Position numbers and translations under genes: made by a program. A stretch of 56,679 nt of DNA from the NCBI GenBank assembly GCA_944388755.1, contig CALXJY010000006.1, positions 1 through 56,679 on the forward strand, in the 5' to 3' direction. Of this stretch, positions 42,572 to 52,085 are shown piece after piece (the first letter of the stretch is position 1; every line of letters starts with the position of its first letter). Source of the DNA: an uncultured Clostridia bacterium (lineage in GTDB: Bacteria > Bacillota > Clostridia > TANB77 > CAG-508). The notes under the pieces were generated by a model, which had not been told where the DNA came from, searched no databases, and saw only the letters and a list, made by a program, of their open reading frames with translations.

Positions 42572-45118
42572 TTACGTAACCTCTCTTCTAATTGTTTCAA
42601 TAATGTTTTGATTATTGCTTTTTCTTATAGCATATCTCATAGTTATAAATATAATTGCAAATACAAATATTATGCATATTCCAATGCTTATAAATGGGAT
42701 TTTATACCCACTCTGATATATATTTGCTGTTTGTGTATATATTAAATAAGAAAGCAATATTCCTACAGGTAAACCAAATAGTAGTGCTTTTAATCCATAA
42801 AATAAACTTTCATATCTTATCATTTTCTTAAATTGTTTGTCAGTCATTCCTATAGATTTTAATATTGCAAATTCTCTGTTTCTTAGAGACATATTTGTTG
42901 TTATTGTATTAAATATATTTGTAATTCCTATAATTGATATTACAATTATAAATCCATATAAGAAAATAGATATAACTAATACTATATTATTTTGTGCTTT
43001 TACTTCTGCTTCTATGTTATATATATTGTTTATATTTGACTTGTCTATATCAGAAATTTGTTCTTGTAATTTTTCGGTATTATTAGCCTTTAGATATAAA
43101 TTTCCTACTGTGTAGTCAAATTTTTCTATCATAGCGTCTGAAACAATTAGAGTTGGATATTGTGATGTCTTTAGTAAATCCCCCATTGGTAGTTTATCTG
43201 TTATTTTTATTATTTCTAAATTTCCTGAACCAACTTCTACTTCATAACCTGTATGTAAATCATATTTTTTCTGAATATATGAAATATTGTCTCCTTCATT
43301 AAAATCTGTCATTCTATATTCTACTCTTTTTACCCCATCTTTTCCTTCTTCGTATAAATATTTTATGTTGGTATCATATAATATTGCCTTTTCATTTGCT
43401 TCATCATATGTTAATCCTAATTCTTTTAAATAATTATTATATGCTTCTTCTCCTATTGCATATATGGCTATACTATTTACCATGTTATAACTTTCTAAAT
43501 GTTCTTTTGTTATGTGATTTTTATCTATTTCTAATATAGCACTTTTTTCCAATACGTAATTTTCTATTCCATTAAGATTTGTAATTTTTTCAAAATAATC
43601 TAATCTCTCTTTATTTGTTTGTTTTGATGAACTTACATACATGTTATAATCTCTTTTTACATATTGTGTTGAACTTACATCAAATACATTACTTACTATT
43701 GATTGCATTGATAAAAATAGCACTATACTTAAAAATATTGAAAAGATTGTAGTTCTGTATTTTTTCTTACTCCTTTTAAAATTTTTACTTGCTATTTCTC
43801 CTTCAATTCCAAATAACTTTTTAGTTAATTTTGAAGTATGTAACTTTCTTGATTTAATTTTAATATCATTTGAGCTTCTAATTGCATCAATTGGTGAAAT
43901 TCTGCTTGCTCTTATTGCTGGTTTTATTGCAGATAATATAATCATTATAAAAGATGTTAATATTGCAATACTAATAGGTATTATAGATATTACTAATTTC
44001 AAATTAAAATTATCTATTATTTCTACTCCTCCACTTGTAAGCAAATTATTTACAATAAATAGTACTATTCCTATAGCTAATATTCCAATAATAATTCCGA
44101 GTGGTATACTTATTAATACATAAATTATACTCTCAAATAAAACACTTTTTCTAAGCTGTTTTGTTGTGGCTCCAATACTTGCTAAAATTCCTAATTCTCT
44201 TGTTTTTTCTGTTAAAGAAATATTAAAACTATTTCTTATTACAAATATAGATGTGAACATAATTATAGCAATTACAATACAAGCTAAAAATATTATATAT
44301 TCATTTGTTCTGCTACTTTTAAAAACTCCTAAAAATTGCAACAATGAATCATTTGTTATTACTTTTGAATTATTAAATATTAAATGTTTTTTTAATTCTG
44401 TTTGTACTTCATAAGTGTCTTTTGGTTTTTTTAACAAAATTGTAACATCTATTGGTTTTCCTAAGTCTATATTTTCTAGTTTAGTTATTAATGTATATCC
44501 TGGTGCAGAATATTCCTCAAAATTTGGTCTTTCCATTATCCCTACAATTGTGTATTCTTTTGTTTTTTCAACTTCAATTTTTTCATTTTCTATATTGTAT
44601 GGATTATTTTGACTTAAACTTTCTCCATTAAGTGTGCGTTTTCCTATATCTAATGTTATTTTATCTCCAATTTTCCAATTTTGTCCTCCATTAGTAATTA
44701 CATGTTCAGGAATAATTATTTCATTTTCATTTCTTGGTAAACTACCTTCTTTTAATATTACACCTCTATTTTTTAACGAGGTTTCGTCAAAACTTTCTAT
44801 GTATACATATGGTTTATAATCATTTGCACTATTTTCTAAATTTGCATATCCTATTTCTTGTGATTTAGCTATACTTTTTACTTTATCATTTTGGACTAGT
44901 AAATCTTCGATTTGTTTTTCTGTTGTATTTTTAAAATATATATAATAATTTCCATTTTTCTTTTTTTCTCTTTCAACCATAGCACTTTGAAAGCTTGATA
45001 CAAAAGTTGTTACTGCACATATTAAAGCAACTGAAAGTGCAATTCCTATAATTGTTACTATTGTTCTTTTTTTATTTAATTTTAGATTTTTTATTGTTAT
45101 ATTATTTAAAACTTTCAT
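42572..45118 (-). CDS. FtsX/MacB-type ABC transporter permease
   Basis: The 848-residue permease begins MKVLNNITIKNLKLNKKRT with an N-terminal helix, a large extracytoplasmic domain (residues 50-265), three helices with ARASRISPIDAIRSSNDIK after them, a second large domain (480-720) and three more helices with TNMSLRNREFAILKSIGM. This is the layout of permeases that export or sense peptides and lipoproteins, including the bacitracin/lantibiotic group. The ATG at 45118 is 11 nt after GAGAGGA. It pairs with the ATPase 24 nt upstream. Confidence 0.9.
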   Translation of the reverse strand: MKVLNNITIKNLKLNKKRTIVTIIGIALSVALICAVTTFVSSFQSAMVEREKKKNGNYYIYFKNTTEKQIEDLLVQNDKVKSIAKSQEIGYANLENSANDYKPYVYIESFDETSLKNRGVILKEGSLPRNENEIIIPEHVITNGGQNWKIGDKITLDIGKRTLNGESLSQNNPYNIENEKIEVEKTKEYTIVGIMERPNFEEYSAPGYTLITKLENIDLGKPIDVTILLKKPKDTYEVQTELKKHLIFNNSKVITNDSLLQFLGVFKSSRTNEYIIFLACIVIAIIMFTSIFVIRNSFNISLTEKTRELGILASIGATTKQLRKSVLFESIIYVLISIPLGIIIGILAIGIVLFIVNNLLTSGGVEIIDNFNLKLVISIIPISIAILTSFIMIILSAIKPAIRASRISPIDAIRSSNDIKIKSRKLHTSKLTKKLFGIEGEIASKNFKRSKKKYRTTIFSIFLSIVLFLSMQSIVSNVFDVSSTQYVKRDYNMYVSSSKQTNKERLDYFEKITNLNGIENYVLEKSAILEIDKNHITKEHLESYNMVNSIAIYAIGEEAYNNYLKELGLTYDEANEKAILYDTNIKYLYEEGKDGVKRVEYRMTDFNEGDNISYIQKKYDLHTGYEVEVGSGNLEIIKITDKLPMGDLLKTSQYPTLIVSDAMIEKFDYTVGNLYLKANNTEKLQEQISDIDKSNINNIYNIEAEVKAQNNIVLVISIFLYGFIIVISIIGITNIFNTITTNMSLRNREFAILKSIGMTDKQFKKMIRYESLFYGLKALLFGLPVGILLSYLIYTQTANIYQSGYKIPFISIGICIIFVFAIIFITMRYAIRKSNNQNIIETIRREVT

Positions 45119-45141
45119 CTTTAAAAAATTCCTCTCCAATT

Positions 45142-45801
45142 CTAAATTTTACCATCTTGTATAGTAATTATTCTATCTGCTTGTTTTGCTATATTTTCGT
45201 CATGTGTAATTAGTAAAATTGTTTGATTATATTTTTTATTAGAATTTTTTAATAAGTCTATAATTTCTTTTGATGCTTTACTATCTAAATTTCCTGTTGG
45301 TTCATCTGCTAATATTATAGATGGGTTATTAATTAAGGCTCTTCCTATTGCTACTCTTTGTTGTTGTCCTCCTGAAAGTTCATTTGGTAAATGCTCTTTT
45401 CTGTTTTCTAACCCTAGCATTTGTATAATTTCATTTAATCTTTTTTCATCTACTTTTTTACCTTCTAAATCACATGGTAATGTTATGTTTTCCTTTACAT
45501 TTAAAATTGGAATTAAGTTGTAAAATTGATAAATTAGTCCTATTTCGTTTCTTCTGAAAATTGCTATTTCATCTTTTGATAGACTATATATATCTTTTCC
45601 GTTTATATATACCTTTCCACTTGATGGTTTATCTACTCCTCCTATTAGATGTAATAATGTTGATTTTCCACTGCCTGAGGCTCCAACAATTGCAATAAAT
45701 TCTCCTTTGTTTACACTAAAAGATATATTGTCTAATGCTTTTACCTCTGTATCTTTTTTTCCATATGTTTTAGTTAAATTTTCAACTCTTAATATTTCCA
45801 T
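45142..45801 (-). CDS. MacB/BceA-type ABC transporter ATPase
   Basis: The 219-residue nucleotide-binding protein has Walker A GASGSGKST, Q-loop YQFYNLIPILNV, signature NELSGGQQQRVAIGRAL, Walker B IILADEPTGNLDSK and a switch His (LLITHDENIA). It powers the permease encoded next. Two ATGs are possible, 45813 or 45801; I chose the second because the first touches AGGAAGGA, though spacing for the second is long. No two-component system typical of Bce modules is adjacent. Confidence 0.94.
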   Translation of the reverse strand: MEILRVENLTKTYGKKDTEVKALDNISFSVNKGEFIAIVGASGSGKSTLLHLIGGVDKPSSGKVYINGKDIYSLSKDEIAIFRRNEIGLIYQFYNLIPILNVKENITLPCDLEGKKVDEKRLNEIIQMLGLENRKEHLPNELSGGQQQRVAIGRALINNPSIILADEPTGNLDSKASKEIIDLLKNSNKKYNQTILLITHDENIAKQADRIITIQDGKI

Positions 45802-46177
45802 ATTTAATTTCATTCCTTCCTAGAGGCACAAATCTAGTTGGAAAAAATTGTAATTATTTTTCAACCTTCTCTTTCCCCTTTTTATTGTAATTTTTTATAT
45901 TATTTATTATACTAATATATTGATTAATTTACAATAAATTTTTTCTTAATTTTTCGTTAAAATATTATAGCTTACCTATATAACATCAGTTTTTTAAAAG
46001 AGTTATATATTATATTGAATAAATTTGAAGTTTGATTGAAGTTTATTTAGAATTTTTTAGAAAATTTTACGGAAAGTGTTCAATATGAACTATTATAAGA
46101 TATTAAATCTACTAAAAAGTTATTTTTATATTTATAAAGCATATATTTTACTAAGTTTATTTTATTTGGAGGTCATT

Positions 46178-47431
46178 ATGAAATTTTTTAAATCTTCTAT
46201 TTGTTTAATTTTAATCTTAATTTTCTGTCTGATAAATTTAGTACTACCTTTTAATCTAGTATTAGGGTTTGATGATTCATCTTCTTACATATGGTCTAGA
46301 GGTTCTTCTGATTCTATTTTAACAAGTAGTGAAGTTTCTACAGAAAATAATGAAAATTCGCTTAATTTAGAATGTGGTTCTGCAATTTTAATTGAACAAA
46401 AAACCGGTCAAATTTTATACAGTCATAATATACATGAACAACTGCGCCCCGCTTCTGTTACTAAAGTTATGAGTATTTTACTTATTATGGAAGCTATTTC
46501 GAACCAAAAAATTTCCTTAACAGATATGGTTCCTTGTTCTGAAAATGCGAGTTCTATGGGTGGATCACAAATATGGCTTGATCCTAGAGAAACATTATCT
46601 GTTGATGATATGCTAAAAGCTATTTGTGTAAACTCTGCAAATGACTGTGTTGTTGCAATGGCTGAATTTATTGCAGGTTCTGAGGAAGCTTTTGTTCAGA
46701 TGATGAACGATAAAGCAAAAGAACTTGGTATGAATGATACATGTTTTAAAAATTGTCATGGTTTAGATGAAGATGGTCATGTCACTTCTAGTTATGATAT
46801 TGCTTTAATGTCAAGAGAACTTTTAAATAAATATCCTGATGTTACAAAATATACTACAATTTGGATGGATACATTGCGTGATGGAAAGTCTCAACTTTCT
46901 AATACAAATAAATTAATAAAAAATTATAAAGGTGCTACAGGTTTAAAAACTGGTTCCACTTCTCTTGCTTTATATAATTTATCTGCAAGTGCTACTCGTG
47001 ATAATTTATCTTTAATTGCTGTTATTATGAAAGCTCCTTCAACAAAAGTAAGGTTTAATGAGGCTCAAAAATTGTTAGATTATGGTTTTGGTAACTTTAC
47101 TTTTAAAAGCTTTGGAAATAAAGGCGATGTTATTAAAACTATTGATATTAAAAAAGGTTCTAAAAAACAAATCGACATTGTTTTAGAAAATGATAGTGGT
47201 GCTTTAATTGAAAAAGGTAAAGATACTGATATATCTCAAGAAATCGTTCTAAATGAAAATATTTCTGTACCAATTCTTGCTGGTCAAAAATTGGGTGAAG
47301 CTAAATTTGTTATAGATGGAAATGTAATTGCTAGTGTTAATTTAGTTGCCAATAGTGATATAGACAAATTGGGTTTATTCAGTATTTGTAAAACTGTAAT
47401 TTATAAATGGATTGATCTATTGAGAAAATAG
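46178..47431 (+). CDS. D-alanyl-D-alanine carboxypeptidase, S11 family
   Basis: This enzyme trims the terminal D-Ala of peptidoglycan stems outside the cell. The 417-residue chain has a signal peptide (residues 1-30), then the penicillin-binding motifs Ser93-x-x-Lys96 (PASVTKVM), Ser153-Ala-Asn155 (VNSANDC) and Lys257-Thr-Gly (GLKTGST). A beta-rich PBP5-like C-terminal domain and a terminal helix (YKWIDLLRK) follow. The start at 46178 has TTTGGAGGTCATT ahead of it; the open frame to 46076 adds 34 residues without a ribosome site. It resembles DacF, which acts during sporulation, but DacA is also possible. The 45802-46177 gap is AT-rich with no gene seen. Confidence 0.93.
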   Translation: MKFFKSSICLILILIFCLINLVLPFNLVLGFDDSSSYIWSRGSSDSILTSSEVSTENNENSLNLECGSAILIEQKTGQILYSHNIHEQLRPASVTKVMSILLIMEAISNQKISLTDMVPCSENASSMGGSQIWLDPRETLSVDDMLKAICVNSANDCVVAMAEFIAGSEEAFVQMMNDKAKELGMNDTCFKNCHGLDEDGHVTSSYDIALMSRELLNKYPDVTKYTTIWMDTLRDGKSQLSNTNKLIKNYKGATGLKTGSTSLALYNLSASATRDNLSLIAVIMKAPSTKVRFNEAQKLLDYGFGNFTFKSFGNKGDVIKTIDIKKGSKKQIDIVLENDSGALIEKGKDTDISQEIVLNENISVPILAGQKLGEAKFVIDGNVIASVNLVANSDIDKLGLFSICKTVIYKWIDLLRK

Positions 47432-47455
47432 CTTTTTGTAAAATTGTGTATTTTC

Positions 47456-47548
47456 TCTATTAGAAAATTAAATATTATTTTATTAATAGATAATAAATAG
47501 GAAAGCCTTAAAATTTACAATATTTTAATCATTTTCTTTGGCTTTCCT
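47456..47548. repeat. Compound repeat: TCTATTAG hairpin plus GGAAAGCC hairpin copy 2
   Basis: TCTATTA and TAATAGA (47456-47490) enclose 21 bases, a diverged form of the family at 4890 and 18014. Directly after comes GGAAAGCC...GGCTTTCC (47500-47547), closely resembling 17916-17964. The second hairpin is followed by TATTTTTTC and probably terminates the carboxypeptidase gene. The order of the two units is opposite to that at 17.9-18.1 kb. Confidence 0.7.
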
Positions 47549-47598
47549 ATTTTTTCAATTTTTTTATTTTATCATAATAACATTTTTCTGTATAATTC

Positions 47599-47627
47599 TT
47601 GAACATCTTTTCATTTCATGTTATACT
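47599..47627 (+). promoter_or_regulatory. smpB promoter
   Basis: TTGAAC (47599-47604), 17 nt, TATACT (47622-47627) form a clear sigma-A promoter about 95 nt ahead of the smpB start. Confidence 0.7.
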
Positions 47628-47721
47628 TTATGTATATTTAGAAAACTGAGTCTTAATGGATAAAAAATAATATACTTTTTTAGTACTAAAATTTTATGTT
47701 TTGGAAGGAATATGATTAAAT

Positions 47722-48165
47722 ATGAATATAAAATCAATTTGTAAAAACCCTACTGCATATCATAATTATATAATTGAAGATAAATTTGAGGCTGGTATTG
47801 TATTAAGTGGTACAGAAATTAAATCAATACGACAAAATAAGGTTAATTTAAAAGATTCCTATGCCATTATAAGACATGGAGAGGTATATGTAATTGGTAT
47901 GCATATTAGTCCATATGACCATGGAAATATTTTTAATAAAGATCCATTACGTGATAGAAAGTTATTACTGCAAAAACGTGAAATAAACAAATTGGTGGGT
48001 TTAGTTAGTCAAAAAGGATATAGTCTAGTTCCTATTAGTCTATATTTTAAAGGAAGTTTAGTTAAGCTGGAACTTGGTGTTGGTAAAGGTAAAAAACTTT
48101 ATGATAAAAGACAGGATATTATAAAAAGAGATGTAGAAAGACAAATTCGAAGAGACTTTAAATAA
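47722..48165 (+). CDS. smpB: SsrA-binding protein SmpB
   Basis: SmpB carries tmRNA to stalled ribosomes for trans-translation. The 147-residue protein has the OB-fold core [20 protein letters not shown] and [20 protein letters not shown]. The basic C-terminal tail [20 protein letters not shown] mimics mRNA in the decoding site. GGAAGGA site upstream. No tmRNA gene (ssrA) was seen in the window. Confidence 0.98.
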   Translation: MNIKSICKNPTAYHNYIIEDKFEAGIVLSGTEIKSIRQNKVNLKDSYAIIRHGEVYVIGMHISPYDHGNIFNKDPLRDRKLLLQKREINKLVGLVSQKGYSLVPISLYFKGSLVKLELGVGKGKKLYDKRQDIIKRDVERQIRRDFK

Positions 48166-48321
48166 TTTTATATAAGGTCTCGGTTTTTCGCATTGTCTTT
48201 TTAGTTATCATACAATACGGTAATAGTAACAAATTTTCTGACATAATTGCTTTTTTTTTCTGTTTTTATTATAATATATATATGATTAGATATAATATAT
48301 AAAAAGAAAGGGTGATTTATA

Positions 48322-49008
48322 ATGGATGATTTTAACAATGAAGTTATTATTGATACTGATTCTCAAAATAAGATTTTTGGTAAAACATTTTTTTGGATGT
48401 TTTTAGGTCTTTTAGGTACAGCTATAATTTCTGCCTACACATATTATTCAGGTTTATGTTTTAATTTGATAGCTGATGGATATTGGGGTGGTATTCTTAT
48501 TTTAGAATTACTTGTTGTTATATTATTTAGTTTATTTTTTAGAAAACTTTCTCCTGTAGCTGTCGGTATTTTGTATTTTTGTTATTCAATGATTAATGGT
48601 GTTACTTTAAGTACTATATTTGCTATTTTTGAATTAAATTCAATTATATATCTATTTATAATCTCTAGTTTGATTTTTGCAGTTTTAGGTTTTATTGGTT
48701 ACAAAACAAATAGAGATTTGAGTAAATTTGGAACTTATTTAACGGTATTTTTAATTGCAGGTCTTATTTTAAGTATAATCAATTTATTTTTTGTAAAGAG
48801 TGCTGGTTTTGATTTGCTTCTTGATTGGGTCATACTTTTAGTTTTTTTTGGAGTTACTGTTTATGATATAAATAAAATTAAAGAATTACAGTTAGATACA
48901 TCATTAAATTCTGATAAAATACACATTTATTGTGCTATGCAATTATATTTAGATTTTATCAATATTTTTATACGTATTTTGTCTATATTTGGAAAAAGGA
49001 GAGATTAA
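48322..49008 (+). CDS. Bax inhibitor-1 (YbhL/TMBIM) family membrane protein
   Basis: The 228-residue protein has seven hydrophobic helices and the family end motifs: VILLVFFGVTVYDINKIKEL, and AMQLYLDFINIFIRILSIFG. BI-1 proteins form pH-dependent calcium leak channels; the bacterial role is poorly defined. AAAGAAAGGGTG precedes the ATG. The terminator overlaps the stop codon. It is read rightwards after smpB, probably from its own promoter. Confidence 0.92.
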   Translation: MDDFNNEVIIDTDSQNKIFGKTFFWMFLGLLGTAIISAYTYYSGLCFNLIADGYWGGILILELLVVILFSLFFRKLSPVAVGILYFCYSMINGVTLSTIFAIFELNSIIYLFIISSLIFAVLGFIGYKTNRDLSKFGTYLTVFLIAGLILSIINLFFVKSAGFDLLLDWVILLVFFGVTVYDINKIKELQLDTSLNSDKIHIYCAMQLYLDFINIFIRILSIFGKRRD

Positions 49009-49031
49009 AAAGGAGGAGTATCCTCCTTTTT
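49007..49031 (+). terminator. Terminator of the BI-1 gene
   Basis: AAAAAGGAGGA, GTA, TCCTCCTTTTT form a perfect 11-bp stem with a T-run, beginning inside the stop codon. Confidence 0.92.
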
Positions 49032-49036
49032 AATTG

Positions 49037-49117
49037 TATAGGAAAAATCGAAGATTTTGACTATACAACAAGGTTAAGTTACCTTGGGCTGTGCATATTC
49101 GCGAAGCGAAATGCACA
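49037..49117 (+). repeat. 81-bp dispersed repeat, copy 2
   Basis: 80 of 81 positions match the reverse complement of 757-837. The 3' part folds as GTGCAT-a-TTCGC-GAA-GCGAA-ATGCAC. It lies directly after the BI-1 terminator. No conserved reading frame. Confidence 0.9.
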
Positions 49118-49222
49118 TGTGTGCATCGAAAGCTTTGCTTTCGCTAACGCACACTTTTCTTATATACAACAAGATTAAGTTTCTTTAGGCTGTGAATATT
49201 TACAAATCACAATGCATAGTTG
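49118..49222 (+). repeat. Extra hairpin and degenerate third copy of the repeat
   Basis: Bases 49118-49152 form a nested hairpin (GTGTGC...GCACAC around CGAAAGC-TTT-GCTTTCG). From 49160 a diverged copy follows: TATACAACAAGATTAAGTTT, then CTTTAGGCTGTGAATATTT. It differs from copy 2 mainly by point changes and keeps the start of the hairpin. Together they form a small tandem array between the BI-1 gene and rdgB. Confidence 0.72.
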
Positions 49223-49226
49223 TGAC

Positions 49227-49853
49227 TTATTTAATTCCTTTGTTTTTTAATTTTTCTATTAAGTCTTTAACTGCTAAATCTCTATGATTATGTGTTTCTT
49301 CATATGTTTTTTCACTTAAATCACTTAATGGTTTGTTAAATCCATTTGGTATAAATATTGGCTGATATTCTAGTCCACCTAAAGTTCCCATTTTTTTTGC
49401 CACTGTTCCTTTACATTCTCCTCTAGCAACTATGATTTCTCCATTAGGTATAATAGCAGTTAGTACACATACAAATTTGCATTTTCTATCTTCTTCATTT
49501 TCGAATCTTTTCATTTTATTTAATACTTTTTCTAACAGTTGTACTTGTGTAGCATTTTCTCCTGCATATCTAGCTGAATATACTCCAGGTTCCCCATTTA
49601 ATTTTTCTATACATAATCCTGCATCATCTGTTATTATTACTTTATTTAATATATCGTTTTTGTCACAAAATTTTTTTATTGCTACTGCCTTTATCTTTGA
49701 GTTTTCTTCAAATGTTTTTCCATCTTCTATTATTTTTTCAGAGAAACCTATATCTCGTAATGTATATATTTCAGCATTTATATCATTATCTTTTAGGATT
49801 TTCTTCATTGCAATGACTTTGTTTTTATTACTTGTTCCATATATTATTTTCAT
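49227..49853 (-). CDS. rdgB: XTP/dITP pyrophosphatase (RdgB/HAM1)
   Basis: It removes non-canonical purine nucleotides (XTP, ITP) from the pool. The 208-residue protein begins MKIIYGTSNKNKVIAMKKIL and contains VIITDDAGLCIEKLNGEPGV and YSARYAGENA, both diagnostic. It ends with SDLSEKTYEETHNHRDLAVK, as usual. The ATG at 49853 is 9 nt after AGGA; the ATG at 49862 nearly touches that site. Downstream of argS, 110 nt apart. Confidence 0.96.
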   Translation of the reverse strand: MKIIYGTSNKNKVIAMKKILKDNDINAEIYTLRDIGFSEKIIEDGKTFEENSKIKAVAIKKFCDKNDILNKVIITDDAGLCIEKLNGEPGVYSARYAGENATQVQLLEKVLNKMKRFENEEDRKCKFVCVLTAIIPNGEIIVARGECKGTVAKKMGTLGGLEYQPIFIPNGFNKPLSDLSEKTYEETHNHRDLAVKDLIEKLKNKGIK

Positions 49854-49879
49854 TTTTCTCATATCCTGTACAATCTATT

Positions 49880-49910
49880 TAGGTTTTTATAAAGGATACC
49901 TATAAACCTA
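49880..49910. repeat. Inverted repeat between argS and rdgB
   Basis: AGGTTTTTATA and TATAAACCT pair with a one-base bulge around AAGGATACC. A related hairpin with the same ACCTATAAACCT core lies at 51911-51931 on the other side of argS. It may be an argS terminator or a processing site. Confidence 0.4.
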
Positions 49911-49962
49911 TTTATATTTTTTTGAAAATATTTTAAGTGACACTCATTCTGCCTAATTTTAA

Positions 49963-51759
49963 TTACATCTTTTTTGGTGCTTTAAATCCTAGTAAATTAA
50001 TGCCAGTTTCAAATATCCTTTTTAGTAATGTTAATAATGATATATTTGATTCTAGTTTATCTGATTCTCCTTGTAATATTTTTACTTTTTGATAATAACT
50101 ATTAAATATATTTGCAATCTCATACAAATATACGCATATTTTTGATGGTGCATTTTCTAAATAGCTTTCTTCTAAAACTTGGTTAAATTTTGCTATTTTT
50201 AATAAAATCTGTTTTTCTATATCTTCTGTTGGTTCTAATATTTTATTTTCTTTTACACTACTTGTTTCATAAAATTTATTTAAAATTGATTTTATTCTAA
50301 CTAGTGTATATAATATATATGGTCCTGTTTTTCCATCAAAAGATGTAAATTTATCTATGTCAAATATGTAGTCCTTTGATATTTGATTAGATAAGTCAGC
50401 ATATTTTAGAGCTGAAAGTCCAACAATTTCAGAAATCTCTCTTTTTTCTTTTTCTTCTATTTCTTTTGTTTCATTCATTTTTTCATATACTTTTTCATTT
50501 ATTTCTTTTATTAAAGTCTCAAGTCTCATTACACCGCCATTTCTTGTTTTAAATGGTTTTCCATCTTTTCCATTCATTGTTCCAAATCCTAGAAATGTTA
50601 ATTTTGCATCTTCATCAATTATTTTTGATTTTCTTGCACATCTAAATACTTGTATAAAATGAAGTTCCTGTCTTTTATCTACAACATATATAATTTCGTT
50701 TGGGTCAAAATCTATTTGTCTTTGCATTATTGTAGCTAAATCTGTTGTTTGATAACATGATACTCCTCCTGTTTTTAAAACCATACATGGATTTATTTCT
50801 GTTGTATCTGTTGGTTCTTGTACATCTACCACCATTGCCCCATTACTTTCATATAAAATTCCTAATTTTTGCATTTTTTCTACCATTTGTTTGACATATT
50901 TTTGTGAATCACTTTCTCCTAACCATAGATCAAATTCTACATCTAATTTTCTATAGTTTTCTTTCAAATCTTTTACAGATATTTCTACAATTTTCTTCCA
51001 TAAATCATAATATCCTTTTTTCTTTTCTTGCAAATATGCTGTATTTTTTCTTGCATTTTCTTTGAATTCATTTGCTTTTTCTTTTTCTTCTTCTGTTGCA
51101 TTATCACTTACTTTTGTCTTACTACTAGCACATGGATATATTTCTTCTAAATCTGATACTGTAAATAGTGATTCTTTTGGATATTCTCCGTCAAAGTTTT
51201 CATTAAAATATGGCCAATCAGGATGTCTAAATTTTAACTCTTCTATTACTAGACCCATTTGAAGTCCCCAGTCTCCTAAATGTACATCTCCTATTACTTT
51301 GTTATCAAAAAATTTATGAATTCTTTTTATACTTTCTCCTATAATTGCTGGTCTTAAATGTCCAACATGTAATGGTTTTGCTACATTAGGTCCTCCATAG
51401 TCAATCACAACTGTTTTTTCTTTTTCCATGTTGCAACCAAATTTTTCTTCATTTATTATTTGATTACAATAGTTTGTTACAAATTCTTTTGAAACATCTA
51501 TATTTATAAATCCTGGTTTTACTACTTCTATTTTTTCAAATTCTTTATTATTTTTACATTTTTCTACTACTTCTTCTGCTATTATAAATGGTGCTTTTTT
51601 ATATTGTTTTGCTGCCATTAGTGCACCATCACATTGAAATTCACATAAGTCTGGTCTATTTGAATTTATAACTTTTCCATATTCTTTGTTATATCCACAT
51701 TCTTCAAATGCTTTTTCAATTTTTTCTTGTAATATTAAAATAAAATTTTTCAATCTCAT
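49963..51759 (-). CDS. argS: Arginyl-tRNA synthetase
   Basis: A class I synthetase of 598 residues. The N-terminal Add-1 domain (EKAFEECGYNKEYGKVINSN) recognises the tRNA elbow. The HIGH motif is HVGH in AKPLHVGHLRPAIIGESIKR. The KMSKS site is replaced by GKPFKTRNGG, as in many bacterial ArgRS. The DALR anticodon-binding domain is C-terminal (YLYEIANIFNSYYQKVKILQ). AAGGAATGTGA precedes the ATG. No T-box leader was found. Confidence 0.97.
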   Translation of the reverse strand: MRLKNFILILQEKIEKAFEECGYNKEYGKVINSNRPDLCEFQCDGALMAAKQYKKAPFIIAEEVVEKCKNNKEFEKIEVVKPGFINIDVSKEFVTNYCNQIINEEKFGCNMEKEKTVVIDYGGPNVAKPLHVGHLRPAIIGESIKRIHKFFDNKVIGDVHLGDWGLQMGLVIEELKFRHPDWPYFNENFDGEYPKESLFTVSDLEEIYPCASSKTKVSDNATEEEKEKANEFKENARKNTAYLQEKKKGYYDLWKKIVEISVKDLKENYRKLDVEFDLWLGESDSQKYVKQMVEKMQKLGILYESNGAMVVDVQEPTDTTEINPCMVLKTGGVSCYQTTDLATIMQRQIDFDPNEIIYVVDKRQELHFIQVFRCARKSKIIDEDAKLTFLGFGTMNGKDGKPFKTRNGGVMRLETLIKEINEKVYEKMNETKEIEEKEKREISEIVGLSALKYADLSNQISKDYIFDIDKFTSFDGKTGPYILYTLVRIKSILNKFYETSSVKENKILEPTEDIEKQILLKIAKFNQVLEESYLENAPSKICVYLYEIANIFNSYYQKVKILQGESDKLESNISLLTLLKRIFETGINLLGFKAPKKM

Positions 51760-51910
51760 TCACATTCCTTGCATAGTTTATTTAGGTTTTTTATAAAATA
51801 TTTTTGGAAATTTTAATATCATTTTGAGTTTCCATAATTTTTTACTTTAATTCTATATTAATAAAATTCTTTTATTTATTATACATATTAGAAATGTTAA
51901 TATATTCTTT

Positions 51911-51931
51911 AAGGTTTTACCTATAAACCTT
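51911..51931. repeat. Inverted repeat upstream of argS
   Basis: AAGGTTT and AAACCTT enclose TACCTAT. It shares the core ACCTATAAACCT with 49880-49910. The rest of the 51760-52085 gap is AT-rich and contains the terminator at 52007 but no gene. Confidence 0.4.
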
Positions 51932-52006
51932 ATTTTTATAATATAAGATTACATGTTGTCATTTCATATTTGTTAGGATATTTTCTTTATTATTTATATC
52001 ATAAAA

Positions 52007-52034
52007 TTGCTGTAAATACAAGTATTTACAGCAA
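52007..52034 (-). terminator. Terminator of the ABC-2 transporter operon
   Basis: TTGCTGTAAATAC and GTATTTACAGCAA form a 13-bp stem with a very short loop, about 50 nt past the permease stop. On the minus strand it is followed by AATTTTATG, a modest T-run. Confidence 0.7.
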
Positions 52035-52085
52035 TAATCTGAAAGTTCTGAATTTTGAATTTAACAGATACTTGGTGTTTTTTAA

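Noticed and set aside
51760..52085. T-box leader ahead of argS
   Set aside because: No GGTGGTACC-type sequence or Stem I pattern on the minus strand; only short inverted repeats and the upstream operon's terminator.
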